Source of the DNA: Burkholderia cepacia
GTDB taxonomy: Bacteria; Pseudomonadota; Gammaproteobacteria; Burkholderiales; Burkholderiaceae
Assembly (NCBI RefSeq): GCF_001718835.1
Contig: NZ_CP013444.1
Location: forward strand, 2,108,001 to 2,172,000
Length of the DNA: 64,000 bases
Direction: 5' to 3'
In this document: piece by piece, positions 17,439-25,279 of the stretch
Position numbering within the stretch: position 1 is the stretch's first letter
Layout of the letters: each line of letters starts with the position of its first letter
Program-made: the position numbers and the translations under genes
The notes under the pieces: generated by a model
The model's input: only the letters and a program-made list of their open reading frames with translations
Database searches by the model: none
What the model was told of the DNA's origin: nothing

Positions 17439-18488
17439 TCAGGATGCGTCGTGCGCGCGTCCGGACGGCACGATGCGCGTCGCGAAACGCTGCGTGCCTT
17501 GTTGGTGAATGGTGACGTCGATGCCCGCTGCGTCGATCGCGAACACGGCCGTGGCCAGCGTATTTTCGTCGTCGGGGTCCGCAGGATCGTCACGGTAGAT
17601 CGGCAACCCTTCCGGTGCACGATCGCCGAGCACGCGCAGCAGCGCGGCTTCGTCGATCGCGTCGATACCGGGCGTCAACGCATCGACCCGCCGCTGACGA
17701 TCGGCCGACGATTGCGTGACGATCTGCGCCTCTGCTTCGCAGCCCGGATGCACGAGATGGTTCGCGTGCCCGGCCAGCGTCGCCACGTCGACGACCGAGC
17801 AGCGCGCGGCACTCGCCTCGATGCCCAGCAGCCGCGTGTCGCCGGTCGCGCCGAGCGTATGGTGAAAGCCGCTTGCGCGCGCGTTCGCGCGCAGCACGTC
17901 GGCGGCCGCGTCGAGCGACGCCGCATCGAGCACGGCGCGCGCCAGGATCATGCGCGGCACGCCCGGCGCGGGCGTCTTGATCCGCAGGTTGTTGATCGCC
18001 TGCACGATGCCGGCCCGGTTCGCGGCGAAGGTGTGCCCCGGCAGCGAGCCCGGGTAGTAGAAACTGACGAAGCCCGGCTTGCCCTCGGGCTGCACGTCGA
18101 CGAGCAGGCAGCGTTCGCGCAGGAACGGATCGCCGTCCTCGTTGTGCGCGATCCAGCGCGTGCCGGCCGCGTCGCGCGCGGCAAGCGTCGTGCAGCCGTC
18201 CGGCGCGTTGTGGATCAGCTCGCCGCGGCAGTTCCACAGGAAGATGTCCTCGGCCGGCCAGCCGACACCCGCCGCGATCCCGTCCAGTTCCGCGACGAGA
18301 TCGGGGTACGCGGCCAGCGCCGCCTGCCGCAGCGCATCGACGAACGGGTGGCCGCGCCAGCGGCGCACGGCCTGCCACGCGCTGCTCTGCTGCATGTAGG
18401 CGTCGAACACGGGGCGGGCAAGCTCGCCGAGGCGCACGCCGATGTCGAACGGCGCGCCGGCGATGACGGGGGAAAGGGAAAGCGGCAT
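17439..18488 (-). CDS. C45-family peptidase / acyl-CoA:6-APA acyltransferase-like Ntn hydrolase
   Basis: 349 residues. In the C45 (penicillin acyltransferase-like) family an internal cysteine becomes the N-terminal nucleophile after self-cleavage; here it is in DGCTTLAARDAAG (about residue 98). WIAHNEDGDPF and FYYPGSLPGHTFAANRAGIVQAINNL are further family patterns. It probably hydrolyses an amide bond of an acylated amino compound in the cytoplasm. It follows the ABC ATPase by 20 bases and precedes the aminotransferase, so the operon imports and then deacylates/transaminates its substrate (inference). Confidence 0.82.
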   Translation of the reverse strand: MPLSLSPVIAGAPFDIGVRLGELARPVFDAYMQQSSAWQAVRRWRGHPFVDALRQAALAAYPDLVAELDGIAAGVGWPAEDIFLWNCRGELIHNAPDGCTTLAARDAAGTRWIAHNEDGDPFLRERCLLVDVQPEGKPGFVSFYYPGSLPGHTFAANRAGIVQAINNLRIKTPAPGVPRMILARAVLDAASLDAAADVLRANARASGFHHTLGATGDTRLLGIEASAARCSVVDVATLAGHANHLVHPGCEAEAQIVTQSSADRQRRVDALTPGIDAIDEAALLRVLGDRAPEGLPIYRDDPADPDDENTLATAVFAIDAAGIDVTIHQQGTQRFATRIVPSGRAHDAS

Positions 18489-18508
18489 GTCGGACGTCAG
18501 GGTCGTGC

Positions 18509-19237
18509 TCAGGACACGTGTTTCAGGAATTCCTTCAGGCGCGGCGTCGGCGGCCGGTCGATCAGGTCGACCGGATGGCCGTCCTCGGCAATGCCACCCT
18601 GATCCATGAACAGCAGGCGCGTGCCGACCCGTTTCGCGAAGCCGATCTCGTGCGTGACGACGATCATCGTCATCCCTTCGTTAGCGAGATCCTGCATCAC
18701 TTTCAGCACTTCGTGGCGCAATTCCGGATCGAGCGCCGACGTCGGCTCGTCGAACAGCATCAGCCGCGGCCGGATCGCGAGTGCGCGCGCGATCGCGACA
18801 CGCTGCTGCTGGCCGCCCGACAGCTCCGACGGGTAATGATTCGCGCGCGATTCGAGGCCGACCTTGTCGAGCAGCGCCATCGCCTGGTCGCGTGCGTCGG
18901 CACGTGACGCGCCGCGCACCTGGATCGGCCCGAACATCACGTTCTCGAGCGCGGTCATTTGCGGAAACAGGTTGAACTGCTGGAACACCATGCCGGCTTC
19001 GAGCCGGATGTTGCGGATCGTCGTCGCGTTGCCGCGCACGCTCTGGCCGTCGACGAGCAGCTCGCCGCCGGTGATCTTCTCGAGCGCGTTGATACAGCGC
19101 AGCATCGTCGACTTGCCCGACCCCGACGGGCCGATCACGACGACCACCTCGCCCGCGTCGATCTTCAGGTCGATGTGCTTCAGCACCGGCACGTGACCGA
19201 AGCTCTTCGACACGTTCTGGAATTCGATCATGCTCAT
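18509..19237 (-). CDS. Amino-acid ABC transporter ATP-binding protein (GlnQ-like)
   Basis: 242 residues from the ATG six bases after GGAG. Complete ATPase: Walker A GPSGSGKST (about residues 35-43), Q-loop VFQQFNLFP, signature LSGGQQQRVAIARAL, Walker B LMLFDEPTSALDP, H-loop VVTHEIGFA. It energises polar amino-acid uptake with the permease at 20393-21049 and the binding protein at 21116-21868. The three genes are transcribed together on the minus strand but are now split by a TnpB element that abuts this start codon and supplies its ribosome-binding site. Confidence 0.93.
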   Translation of the reverse strand: MSMIEFQNVSKSFGHVPVLKHIDLKIDAGEVVVVIGPSGSGKSTMLRCINALEKITGGELLVDGQSVRGNATTIRNIRLEAGMVFQQFNLFPQMTALENVMFGPIQVRGASRADARDQAMALLDKVGLESRANHYPSELSGGQQQRVAIARALAIRPRLMLFDEPTSALDPELRHEVLKVMQDLANEGMTMIVVTHEIGFAKRVGTRLLFMDQGGIAEDGHPVDLIDRPPTPRLKEFLKHVS

Positions 19238-19326
19238 AAGATGCTCCGAGAAACCCCGCCATTCAGGACGGAGAGGAAAGGAATGCGGTTGACAGGCAGC
19301 TTCTTCCACGGGTTAGGATCACCGGC

Positions 19327-20379
19327 ATGATTCTTGTCTACCGCTACCGGGTGAAGTCGCTCAACGGACTGCTCAACAGGCAGAGCCGCGCGGTGAACTA
19401 CGTCTGGAACTTCTGCAATGACACGCAGAAGCACGCGCTCAAGTGGGGCAAGAAGTGGCCGACGGGATTCGACCTGAACGTGCTGACGACCGGCAGCAGC
19501 AAGGAACTCGGCATCCACTCCGGCACGATCAACGCGACGTGCGAGCAATATGCGAAGTCGCGCAGCCAGCACCGTCGGCCCTACCTGCGCTATCGCGGCA
19601 GGAAATCGCTGGGTTGGGTGCCGCTGAAGGGCCGTGACCTGAAGCGCGAGGGTGACGCGTTCCGTTTCGCCGGCAACACGTTTCGCGTGTTCAACAGCCG
19701 GCCGCTTCCCGAAGGCAAGATCAAGGATGGAACCAACTTCGCGCAGGATGCGCGCGGCAACTGGTTTCTCAACATCGTGATCGAGATGCCGGATGTTCCG
19801 GCCCGACCTATCCGTTCCGGTGTCGGCATCGATCTCGGCCTGAAAGACTTCGCCACACTTTCGACCGGCGAGAAGCTGCCCAACGACCGGTTCGGTCGAC
19901 GCGCGGCCGAAAAGCTGGCGAAAGCGCAACGGGCGCGCAAGCACAAGCGGCATATCGCGAAGCTGCACGCCAAGGTCGCGAATGCCCGTGCCGACTTCCA
20001 GCACAAGCTCGCGCTCGATCTGGTGCGGCGTTTCGATTACATCGCGGTCGGCAACGTGTCGGCCGCGAAACTCGCCAGAACCAGGATGGCGAAGAGCGTC
20101 TACGACGCATCCTGGTCGTCCTTCCGAAACAAGCTCCGTTACAAAGCGATCGCGCACGGAGCGACGTTCGAGGAAGTCGACGAAAGCGGTTCGACCCAGT
20201 CCTGTTCGGCGTGCGGGTCGAAAGACAGCACGACGCGGCCGAAAGGTATCGCGGGACTGCGAATAAGAGAGTGGGCCTGCAGTGACTGTGGTGCCGAGCA
20301 TGATCGAGATACCAACGCTGCGTTGAACATTCTCCGATGCGGACGTGCATCGCCAGTGGTGGGAATCGCCTCTCGTTAG
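19327..20379 (+). CDS. tnpB: TnpB, RNA-guided nuclease of an IS200/IS605-family element
   Basis: 350 residues. It has a RuvC-like core split over three motifs: GVGIDLGLKDFA (D169), FEEVDESGSTQSC (E283) and HDRDTNAALNIL (D326/D328). A zinc finger uses Cys293/Cys296 and Cys318/Cys321. The N-terminal half is the wedge/REC-like part (RAVNYVWNFCN at 21-31). All catalytic residues are present, so it is probably active. In family members such as ISDra2 the protein cleaves DNA next to the target motif, guided by an RNA made from the element's right end. No TnpA transposase is nearby, so mobility would need one in trans. Confidence 0.93.
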   Translation: MILVYRYRVKSLNGLLNRQSRAVNYVWNFCNDTQKHALKWGKKWPTGFDLNVLTTGSSKELGIHSGTINATCEQYAKSRSQHRRPYLRYRGRKSLGWVPLKGRDLKREGDAFRFAGNTFRVFNSRPLPEGKIKDGTNFAQDARGNWFLNIVIEMPDVPARPIRSGVGIDLGLKDFATLSTGEKLPNDRFGRRAAEKLAKAQRARKHKRHIAKLHAKVANARADFQHKLALDLVRRFDYIAVGNVSAAKLARTRMAKSVYDASWSSFRNKLRYKAIAHGATFEEVDESGSTQSCSACGSKDSTTRPKGIAGLRIREWACSDCGAEHDRDTNAALNILRCGRASPVVGIASR

Positions 20380-20396
20380 GAAGGCGACGACGTCAA
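20250..20396 (+). ncRNA. Possible omega/reRNA at the tnpB 3' end
   Basis: In IS200/IS605 TnpB elements the guide RNA scaffold overlaps the tnpB 3' end and runs to the right end. Here the last bases form a stem (CGCCT at 20368-20372 with AGGCG at 20382-20386) just before TCAA. The guide would then begin at 20397 and match the 3' end of the permease gene. The 5' boundary given is arbitrary. Confidence 0.35.
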
Positions 20397-21049
20397 AGGA
20401 TTTTCATCCTCTTTTCGACGAGCCGCAGCGTCAGCGTCATCGCGCCGGTCAGCAGCAGGTAGATGACGGCCACGGCGCTCCAGATCTCGACCGCCTGGAA
20501 ATTGCCCGCGATGATTTCCTGCCCCTTGCGCGTCAGTTCGCCTACGCCGATCACGATGAACAGCGACGTGTCCTTCAGGCTCACGATGCACTGGTTGCCG
20601 AGCGGCGGAATCAGCCGCCGGAACGCGAGCGGCCCGACCACCTTCAGCAGCACGCGCGGCATCGACAACCCCATCGCGAGCCCCGCCTCCGTCAGCCCCT
20701 TCGGGATCGACAGCAACGCGCCGCGCACCACTTCCGCGAGATACGCGCCGGAATTCACCGTGATCGCGATGATCGCGGCCGTCAGGCCGTCGATGCGGAT
20801 ATGCGCGAGCAACGGCAGCGCGAAGTACAGGAACATCACCTGCACGACGATCGGCGTGCCGCGAATCAACTCTATATAGACCTGCGCGAGCACGTTCATC
20901 GCCTTCGGTCCGTATGCGCGGAACATGCCCGCGATCATCCCGACGATGAAGCCGCCCACCAGCCCGAAAAATGCGATGAACACCGTCAACCGGACCCCGT
21001 CCATCAGGTCCGGCAACGCCGCCCAGATCGCCGACCAATCGAAATTCAC
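20393..21049 (-). CDS. Amino-acid ABC transporter permease (GlnP/HisM-like)
   Basis: 218 residues with several membrane helices. It carries the His/Glu/Gln permease pattern: YIELIRGTPIVVQVMFLYFALP (about residues 58-79), NSGAYLAEVVRGALLSIPKGLTEAGLAMGLS (the EAA loop that docks the ATPase) and LIPPLGNQCIVSLKDTSLFIVIGVGEL. The stop codon is supplied by the right end of the TnpB element (TCAA read on the minus strand). The original last codon CTA has become CTT, still leucine, so the protein is unchanged. Confidence 0.93.
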   Translation of the reverse strand: MNFDWSAIWAALPDLMDGVRLTVFIAFFGLVGGFIVGMIAGMFRAYGPKAMNVLAQVYIELIRGTPIVVQVMFLYFALPLLAHIRIDGLTAAIIAITVNSGAYLAEVVRGALLSIPKGLTEAGLAMGLSMPRVLLKVVGPLAFRRLIPPLGNQCIVSLKDTSLFIVIGVGELTRKGQEIIAGNFQAVEIWSAVAVIYLLLTGAMTLTLRLVEKRMKIL

Positions 21050-21115
21050 TTGTCGCTCCCCGTTCGATTCAAGACCGGCGCGGCCGCCCGGCCGCGCGCG
21101 GTTGCCGCGTCACGC

Positions 21116-21868
21116 TCACAGCTTCGGCGGCTCGGCACCGAACCACTTCTTGTAGATCTGCGCGTAGCGGCCGTCGGCCTTGATCTTCACGAGCGACGCG
21201 TTGACCTTCGGCACGAGCGGGCTGCCCTTCGGGAAACCCATCCCGTACTTGTCGCCGCTGACCGGCTGGCCCGCGACCTTCACCTTGCCCTTGCCTTCGT
21301 TGTTCACGAAGAACAGCACGTTCGGCGTGTCGTGCATCGCCGCGTCGACCCGGCCGGCTTCGAGCGCGAGGTAGGCCTGGTCGATGTTCGGGAACTGGCG
21401 GATCTCCTTCGGCTTCAGGTGCGCCTTGATCCAGTCGATCGTCGCGGTGCCCGTCTTCGCGGCGATCACCTTGCCGTTCAGGTCGTCGATCGACTTGATC
21501 GTCGTGTTGCCGGCCTGCACCATCGCAGCCAGGCCGCTGTCGTAGTACGGCGCGGAGAAGTCGATCGCCTTCTTGCGCTCCTCCTTGATCGTCATGCCCG
21601 ACAGCGCGACGTCGATGTTCTGCGTCTGCAGCGCCGGGATCAGGCCCGCGAAATCCATCGGCTGGATCGTGTATTTCCAGCCCTGATCCTTCGCGATCTC
21701 CGCCCACAGGTCGAGATCGAAGCCGACGTACTTGTCGCCCTGCTTGAACTCGAACGGCATGAACGACGTGTCGGTGCCGACGACGAGCGTCCTGGTATCC
21801 GCGTGCGCGAGGCTTGCGCCGAGCGCGGCAACGACCGCGACGGCTTTCAGGAAGGAACGGCGACTCAT
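21116..21868 (-). CDS. Periplasmic glutamine/polar amino-acid-binding protein (GlnH-like)
   Basis: 250 residues from the ATG seven bases after GGAG. Signal peptide MSRRSFLKAVAVVAALGASLAHA, with twin-arginine-like RR but a Sec-like core. The mature protein is a family-3 binding protein: TLVVGTDTSFMPFEFKQGDKYVGFDLDLWAEIAK, ALQTQNIDVALSGMTIKEERKKAIDFSAPYYDSGL, and GKVIAAKTGTATIDWIK. It resembles E. coli GlnH throughout and is the first gene of the transporter operon, 66 bases upstream of the permease. Confidence 0.92.
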   Translation of the reverse strand: MSRRSFLKAVAVVAALGASLAHADTRTLVVGTDTSFMPFEFKQGDKYVGFDLDLWAEIAKDQGWKYTIQPMDFAGLIPALQTQNIDVALSGMTIKEERKKAIDFSAPYYDSGLAAMVQAGNTTIKSIDDLNGKVIAAKTGTATIDWIKAHLKPKEIRQFPNIDQAYLALEAGRVDAAMHDTPNVLFFVNNEGKGKVKVAGQPVSGDKYGMGFPKGSPLVPKVNASLVKIKADGRYAQIYKKWFGAEPPKL

Positions 21869-21957
21869 GGCATTTCTCCGCATTGATTGGCGATGGGCCC
21901 GGCACCCCAGCCGGGTAGAACGACGACATCAAGCCGCACCGCAACATGCGATGTCGA

Positions 21958-21987
21958 ATTAGACCTTAGTGCAACAAGTGTTGTCAA
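21958..21987 (-). promoter_or_regulatory. Candidate promoter of the glnH-type operon
   Basis: On the minus strand: TTGACA (21987-21982), an 18-base spacer, then TCTAAT (21963-21958), a near-consensus sigma-70 promoter about 90 bases upstream of the binding-protein start. Confidence 0.6.
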
Positions 21988-22006
21988 TCGCGATACTACG
22001 ACAACA
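21979..22006. promoter_or_regulatory. Inverted repeat overlapping the -35 element
   Basis: Perfect 7-base arms TGTTGTC/GACAACA separated by 14 bases, overlapping the -35 hexamer of the operon promoter. A dimeric repressor or LysR/GntR-type regulator could bind here; no regulator gene is adjacent. Confidence 0.4.
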
Positions 22007-22100
22007 AAAAAATGCGCAACAGGCGATTGCATCGAGAAAAACCCGGGCATCGGCGCGGGGGCGTCGCCGCGCTTCGCTCAGACGAAACGGCGCGCAAATG

Positions 22101-22132
22101 AAAACGCCGCCGTGCCCGAAGGCACGGCGGCG
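22101..22132 (-). terminator. Rho-independent terminator of the MAPEG gene
   Basis: A perfect 12-base stem CGCCGCCGTGCC/GGCACGGCGGCG with loop CGAA. Read on the minus strand it is followed by TTTTC. It lies 52 bases after the MAPEG stop. Confidence 0.8.
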
Positions 22133-22183
22133 TGATGAAACGATCGTTGCGAACGGCCGTCCGGTCGCCCGGACGGCGTGCGG

Positions 22184-22555
22184 TCACGGCCCGGCGAAGA
22201 ACAGCCCGACGACGCAGGCCATGCCGGCAAACCACGTCAGCGAGCGCAACGCGGCCCAGTTCAGCAGGTACAGCAGCGAGTAGACGACGCGGATCGCGAC
22301 GAACGCCATCGCGAGCTGGTCGACGCGATGCACGTTCGCGCCGGATTGCCACGCGATGACGAGACCGGCTGTGAACAGCGCGAGCGCCTCCCATGCGTTC
22401 TGGTGCGCGGCCTGCGCCCGCGCGCGCCAGCCTTCGAGCTTCGCCAGGTAATCGCGCGGCGCGCGGTTGTCGTAGCCCTTGCGAGCCTTCGCGAGAAACG
22501 TCATCGGAAACGGCAACAGCGCCACGATGAACAGGCACAGCTGGGACGTCGTCAT
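22184..22555 (-). CDS. MAPEG family membrane protein
   Basis: 123 residues, small integral membrane protein with four predicted helices. The MAPEG pattern is seen in NRAPRDYLAKLEGWRARAQAAHQNAWEALALF (about residues 29-60), followed by VDQLAMAFVAIRVVYSLLYLLNWAALRSLTW. Family members include glutathione-dependent membrane transferases, but the bacterial members are mostly uncharacterised. The ATG follows AGGAGG. It diverges from alanine racemase; the 248 bases between hold both promoters, and an AT-rich stretch (22680-22745) lies on the racemase side. Confidence 0.85.
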   Translation of the reverse strand: MTTSQLCLFIVALLPFPMTFLAKARKGYDNRAPRDYLAKLEGWRARAQAAHQNAWEALALFTAGLVIAWQSGANVHRVDQLAMAFVAIRVVYSLLYLLNWAALRSLTWFAGMACVVGLFFAGP

Positions 22556-22803
22556 CAAAAGTCTCCTCCTTTATGATTACATTGATCAATGACAAGATCG
22601 CCGAGAGCTTAGCACCGCGTCGTGCCGTTCGCGCACCGGTTTTCTAGACGGGGCGCTCGGCCGGTCATGCCGAACCGGAATTTCCACCAAATTGCCGACA
22701 AAAACATTAATTCAAACTGGTCAATCCCCAATAACATAGCGCTCATTGCTGGCCTGGCGCCGATCCGCGCCAGACCGACCGACCATCGATCCGAGCCCAC
22801 GCC

Positions 22804-23937
22804 ATGCCCCGTCCCATCGTCGCCCATATCCGCCCCGACGCCATCCGCCACAACCTCGACTTCATCCGCCGCACCGCCGCGCAATCGCGCGTGTGGGCCG
22901 TCGTCAAGGCCGACGCATACGGCCACGGCATCGAGCGGATCTACCCGGGCCTCGCCGCCGCCGACGGCATCGCGCTGCTCGACCTCGACGAAGCCGTGCG
23001 CGTGCGCGAACTCGGCTGGGACAAGCCCGTGCTGCTGCTCGAAGGGATCTTCGAGCCGGCCGACGTCGAGCTGGCCGACCGTCATCGGCTGACGGTGTCC
23101 GTGCACTGCGACGAACAGCTCGACCTGCTGATATCGGCAAAGCCGCGGCAGCCGATCGACATCCAGCTCAAGATGAACTCCGGGATGAACCGCCTCGGCT
23201 ACCGGCCCGACGTTTTCCGCGCCGCGTGGGAGCGCGCGGCCGGCGCGCCGTCGATCGGCAAGATCACGCTGATGATGCATTTCGCGAACGCCGACGAAGG
23301 CCAGGCCGACTGGCAGCTCGACCAGTTCGATGCGGCCACGGCGGGGATCCCCGGCGAGCGCTCGACGTCGAACTCGGCGGCCGTGCTGTGGCATCCGCAC
23401 GCGCACCGCGACTGGGTGCGGCCCGGCACGATCCTGTACGGTGCGTCGCCGACGGGTGCGTCGCGGGATATCGCCGATACGCCGCTGATGCCCGCGATGA
23501 CGCTGACGAGCAAGATCATCGGCGTGCAGACGCTCGCGCCGGAAGAAACCGTCGGCTACGGCCGCCGCTTTACGGCCGACCGGCCGATGCGGATCGGTGT
23601 CGTCGCGTGCGGTTATGCGGACGGCTATCCGCGCCACGCGCCGACCGGCACGCCGATCGCGGTGGACGGCGTGATGACGCGCGTCGTCGGCCGCGTGTCG
23701 ATGGACATGCTGACCGTCGACCTGACGCCGTGCCCGAACGCGGGCATCGGGTCGAGCGTCGAGCTGTGGGGCGACCAGGTGAAGGTGGATGACGTGGCGG
23801 AAGCCAGCGGCACGATCGGCTACGAGCTGATGTGCGCGCTCGCGCGCCGCGTGCCGGTCGTGGTCGAGCCGCTGGGCACGTCCGGCACGTCGGCAGCGCA
23901 GGACGAGCCGCTGCGCACCGGCAGCTACGGGCGGTAA
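22804..23937 (+). CDS. alr: Alanine racemase
   Basis: 377 residues. PLP-dependent racemase making D-alanine for peptidoglycan or catabolising it. The Schiff-base lysine is in WAVVKADAYGHG (about residue 35). The substrate/PLP motifs are KMNSGMNRLGY and HFANADEG, and the second catalytic tyrosine is in VACGYADGYPRHAPTGTPI. RVSMDMLTVDL also matches the family. The gene stands alone, 25 bases from the convergent enoyl-CoA hydratase. It could equally be labelled dadX, but no dadA is near. Confidence 0.95.
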   Translation: MPRPIVAHIRPDAIRHNLDFIRRTAAQSRVWAVVKADAYGHGIERIYPGLAAADGIALLDLDEAVRVRELGWDKPVLLLEGIFEPADVELADRHRLTVSVHCDEQLDLLISAKPRQPIDIQLKMNSGMNRLGYRPDVFRAAWERAAGAPSIGKITLMMHFANADEGQADWQLDQFDAATAGIPGERSTSNSAAVLWHPHAHRDWVRPGTILYGASPTGASRDIADTPLMPAMTLTSKIIGVQTLAPEETVGYGRRFTADRPMRIGVVACGYADGYPRHAPTGTPIAVDGVMTRVVGRVSMDMLTVDLTPCPNAGIGSSVELWGDQVKVDDVAEASGTIGYELMCALARRVPVVVEPLGTSGTSAAQDEPLRTGSYGR

Positions 23938-23962
23938 ATCCGGCGCGCGGCGTCGCCGCGCG

Positions 23963-24757
23963 TCAGGTCCGCCAGCGCGGCGGCCGCCTCTCCAGGAACG
24001 CGTCGATCCCTTCGCCCGCATCCTCTTCCATCATGTTGCGCGCCATCACGTCGCCCGCATACGCATAGGCTTCGTCGAGCGGCAACTCGCGCTGGCGATA
24101 GAACATCTGCTTGCCGTAGCGCACCGCGGCCGGGCTTTTTGCAACGATCTCGGCGACCTTGCGTGCGACGGCCGCGTCGAGCGCGTCCTCGGGCACGGCC
24201 TCGTTGACGAGCCCCCACGCGGCGGCCGTCGCCGCATCGACGAAACGCCCGGTCACGAGCATGTCGAACGCGCGCTTCGGCGTGACGTTGCGGCTCAACG
24301 CCACGGCCGGCGTCGAACAGAACAGTCCGACGTTGATACCCGATACCGCGAAGCGCGCGGTATCGGCCGCGATCGCCAGATCGCACGCGGCGACGAGCTG
24401 GCAACCGGCCGCCGTCGCGATGCCGTGCACGCGTGCGATCACCGGCACCGGCAACGCGCGCATCGCGAGCATCACGCGGCTGCACTGCGCGAACAGCGTG
24501 CGGTAGTAATCGAGCTCGGGCGTGCCGCGCATCTGCCGCAGGTCGTGGCCCGCGCAGAACGCCTTGCCTTCGGCGGCCAGCACGACGCAGCGCACGTGCG
24601 GATCGGCAGCGAGCGTATCGAACGCGTCGTGCAGGCTCGCGAGCATCGCCTCGGATAACGCGTTGAACTGCTGTGGACGGTTCAGGCGCAGCGTGACGAC
24701 GCCGTCGCGGGCTTCGCGCTGCAGGAGGGGTTCCGATGAAGCGGGATTCGAATCCAT
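23963..24757 (-). CDS. Enoyl-CoA hydratase/isomerase family protein
   Basis: 264 residues from the ATG after GGGGACCACC. Crotonase fold: VTLRLNRPQQFNALSEAM, the oxyanion-hole segment AEGKAFCAGHDLRQM (about residues 65-79), and VIARVHGIATAAGCQLVAACDLAIAADTARFAVSGINVGLFC. Of the two glutamates used by hydratases, the aligned positions hold GCQ and NVG, so a plain hydratase reaction is doubtful and a different crotonase activity is possible. It is a single gene convergent with alr. Confidence 0.88.
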   Translation of the reverse strand: MDSNPASSEPLLQREARDGVVTLRLNRPQQFNALSEAMLASLHDAFDTLAADPHVRCVVLAAEGKAFCAGHDLRQMRGTPELDYYRTLFAQCSRVMLAMRALPVPVIARVHGIATAAGCQLVAACDLAIAADTARFAVSGINVGLFCSTPAVALSRNVTPKRAFDMLVTGRFVDAATAAAWGLVNEAVPEDALDAAVARKVAEIVAKSPAAVRYGKQMFYRQRELPLDEAYAYAGDVMARNMMEEDAGEGIDAFLERRPPRWRT

Positions 24758-24886
24758 GGTGGTCCCCGGATTGAGAGTGATCGCGGTGCGGTAACGGATC
24801 AATATAGTCCAATCGGGGCGCGGCTGGAGGATGTCGGCGCCCGGGACCGACCGGCCGGTTCATGGTCCGCGCCAGTCGCCGTCGCT

Positions 24887-25240
24887 TCAGCGCGGCAGAT
24901 ACTCGCCGTCGCGCGCCGACCAGCGAAACGTCTGACGCCACTTGCCGCCGCGCTGGCGCAATTGCAAGTCGCGGAAACCGTCCGTTGATGTCGGCAGCAC
25001 GTTCAGCGCGTTGCTGCCGTCCGTGATGTCGTGATCGCGCGTGCCGTCAGGATGCCAGTCGCCGGCAATGTTCCGATAGAACATCATCGGCTGCGCGAAT
25101 ACGACGCGCAACGTGTTGCCGTCGATCCGGAACAGGTACAGCGCCTCGAACGACGCACCGCCGCCCGCATAAGGGATCGACCAGCCTGCACGCACACCGA
25201 ACGCGGCATCGCCTGCGCGAAGCTTTTTCGATAAAGTCAT
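24887..25240 (-). CDS. Hypothetical protein, possibly a truncated gene remnant
   Basis: 117 residues from the first ATG (the frame stays open to 25258 with a TTG). Soluble, Arg/Asp-rich, with GWSIPYAGGGASFEALYLFRIDG and DLQLRQRGGKWRQTFRWSA. There is no known domain and no signal peptide. It begins 39 bases after the stop of the second immunity gene and in the same frame. It looks like the 3' part of a host gene left at the edge of the T6SS effector array rather than a complete gene. Confidence 0.5.
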   Translation of the reverse strand: MTLSKKLRAGDAAFGVRAGWSIPYAGGGASFEALYLFRIDGNTLRVVFAQPMMFYRNIAGDWHPDGTRDHDITDGSNALNVLPTSTDGFRDLQLRQRGGKWRQTFRWSARDGEYLPR

Positions 25241-25279
25241 TCGCTGGACGAACGGCAATCCGCACGCCCTGCAAACAAA

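Larger units (their letters stand above)
19238..20396 (+). mobile_element. IS200/IS605-type TnpB-only element inserted in the transporter operon
   Basis: 1159 bases carrying tnpB without tnpA. Removing exactly 19238-20396 joins the permease and ATPase genes into a perfect ATGA stop/start overlap, which fixes both ends. The left end follows TCAT (19234-19237, likely the target-adjacent motif). The right end terminates in TCAA (20393-20396), the right cleavage tetranucleotide known from IS608. There is no target duplication, as expected for this family. It inserted antisense to the host operon. Confidence 0.85.

Noticed and set aside
19234..20301. Minus-strand ORF of 355 codons over the TnpB element
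   Set aside because: It is the complement of tnpB. No transposase motif (TnpA HUH/Tyr) is found in it.
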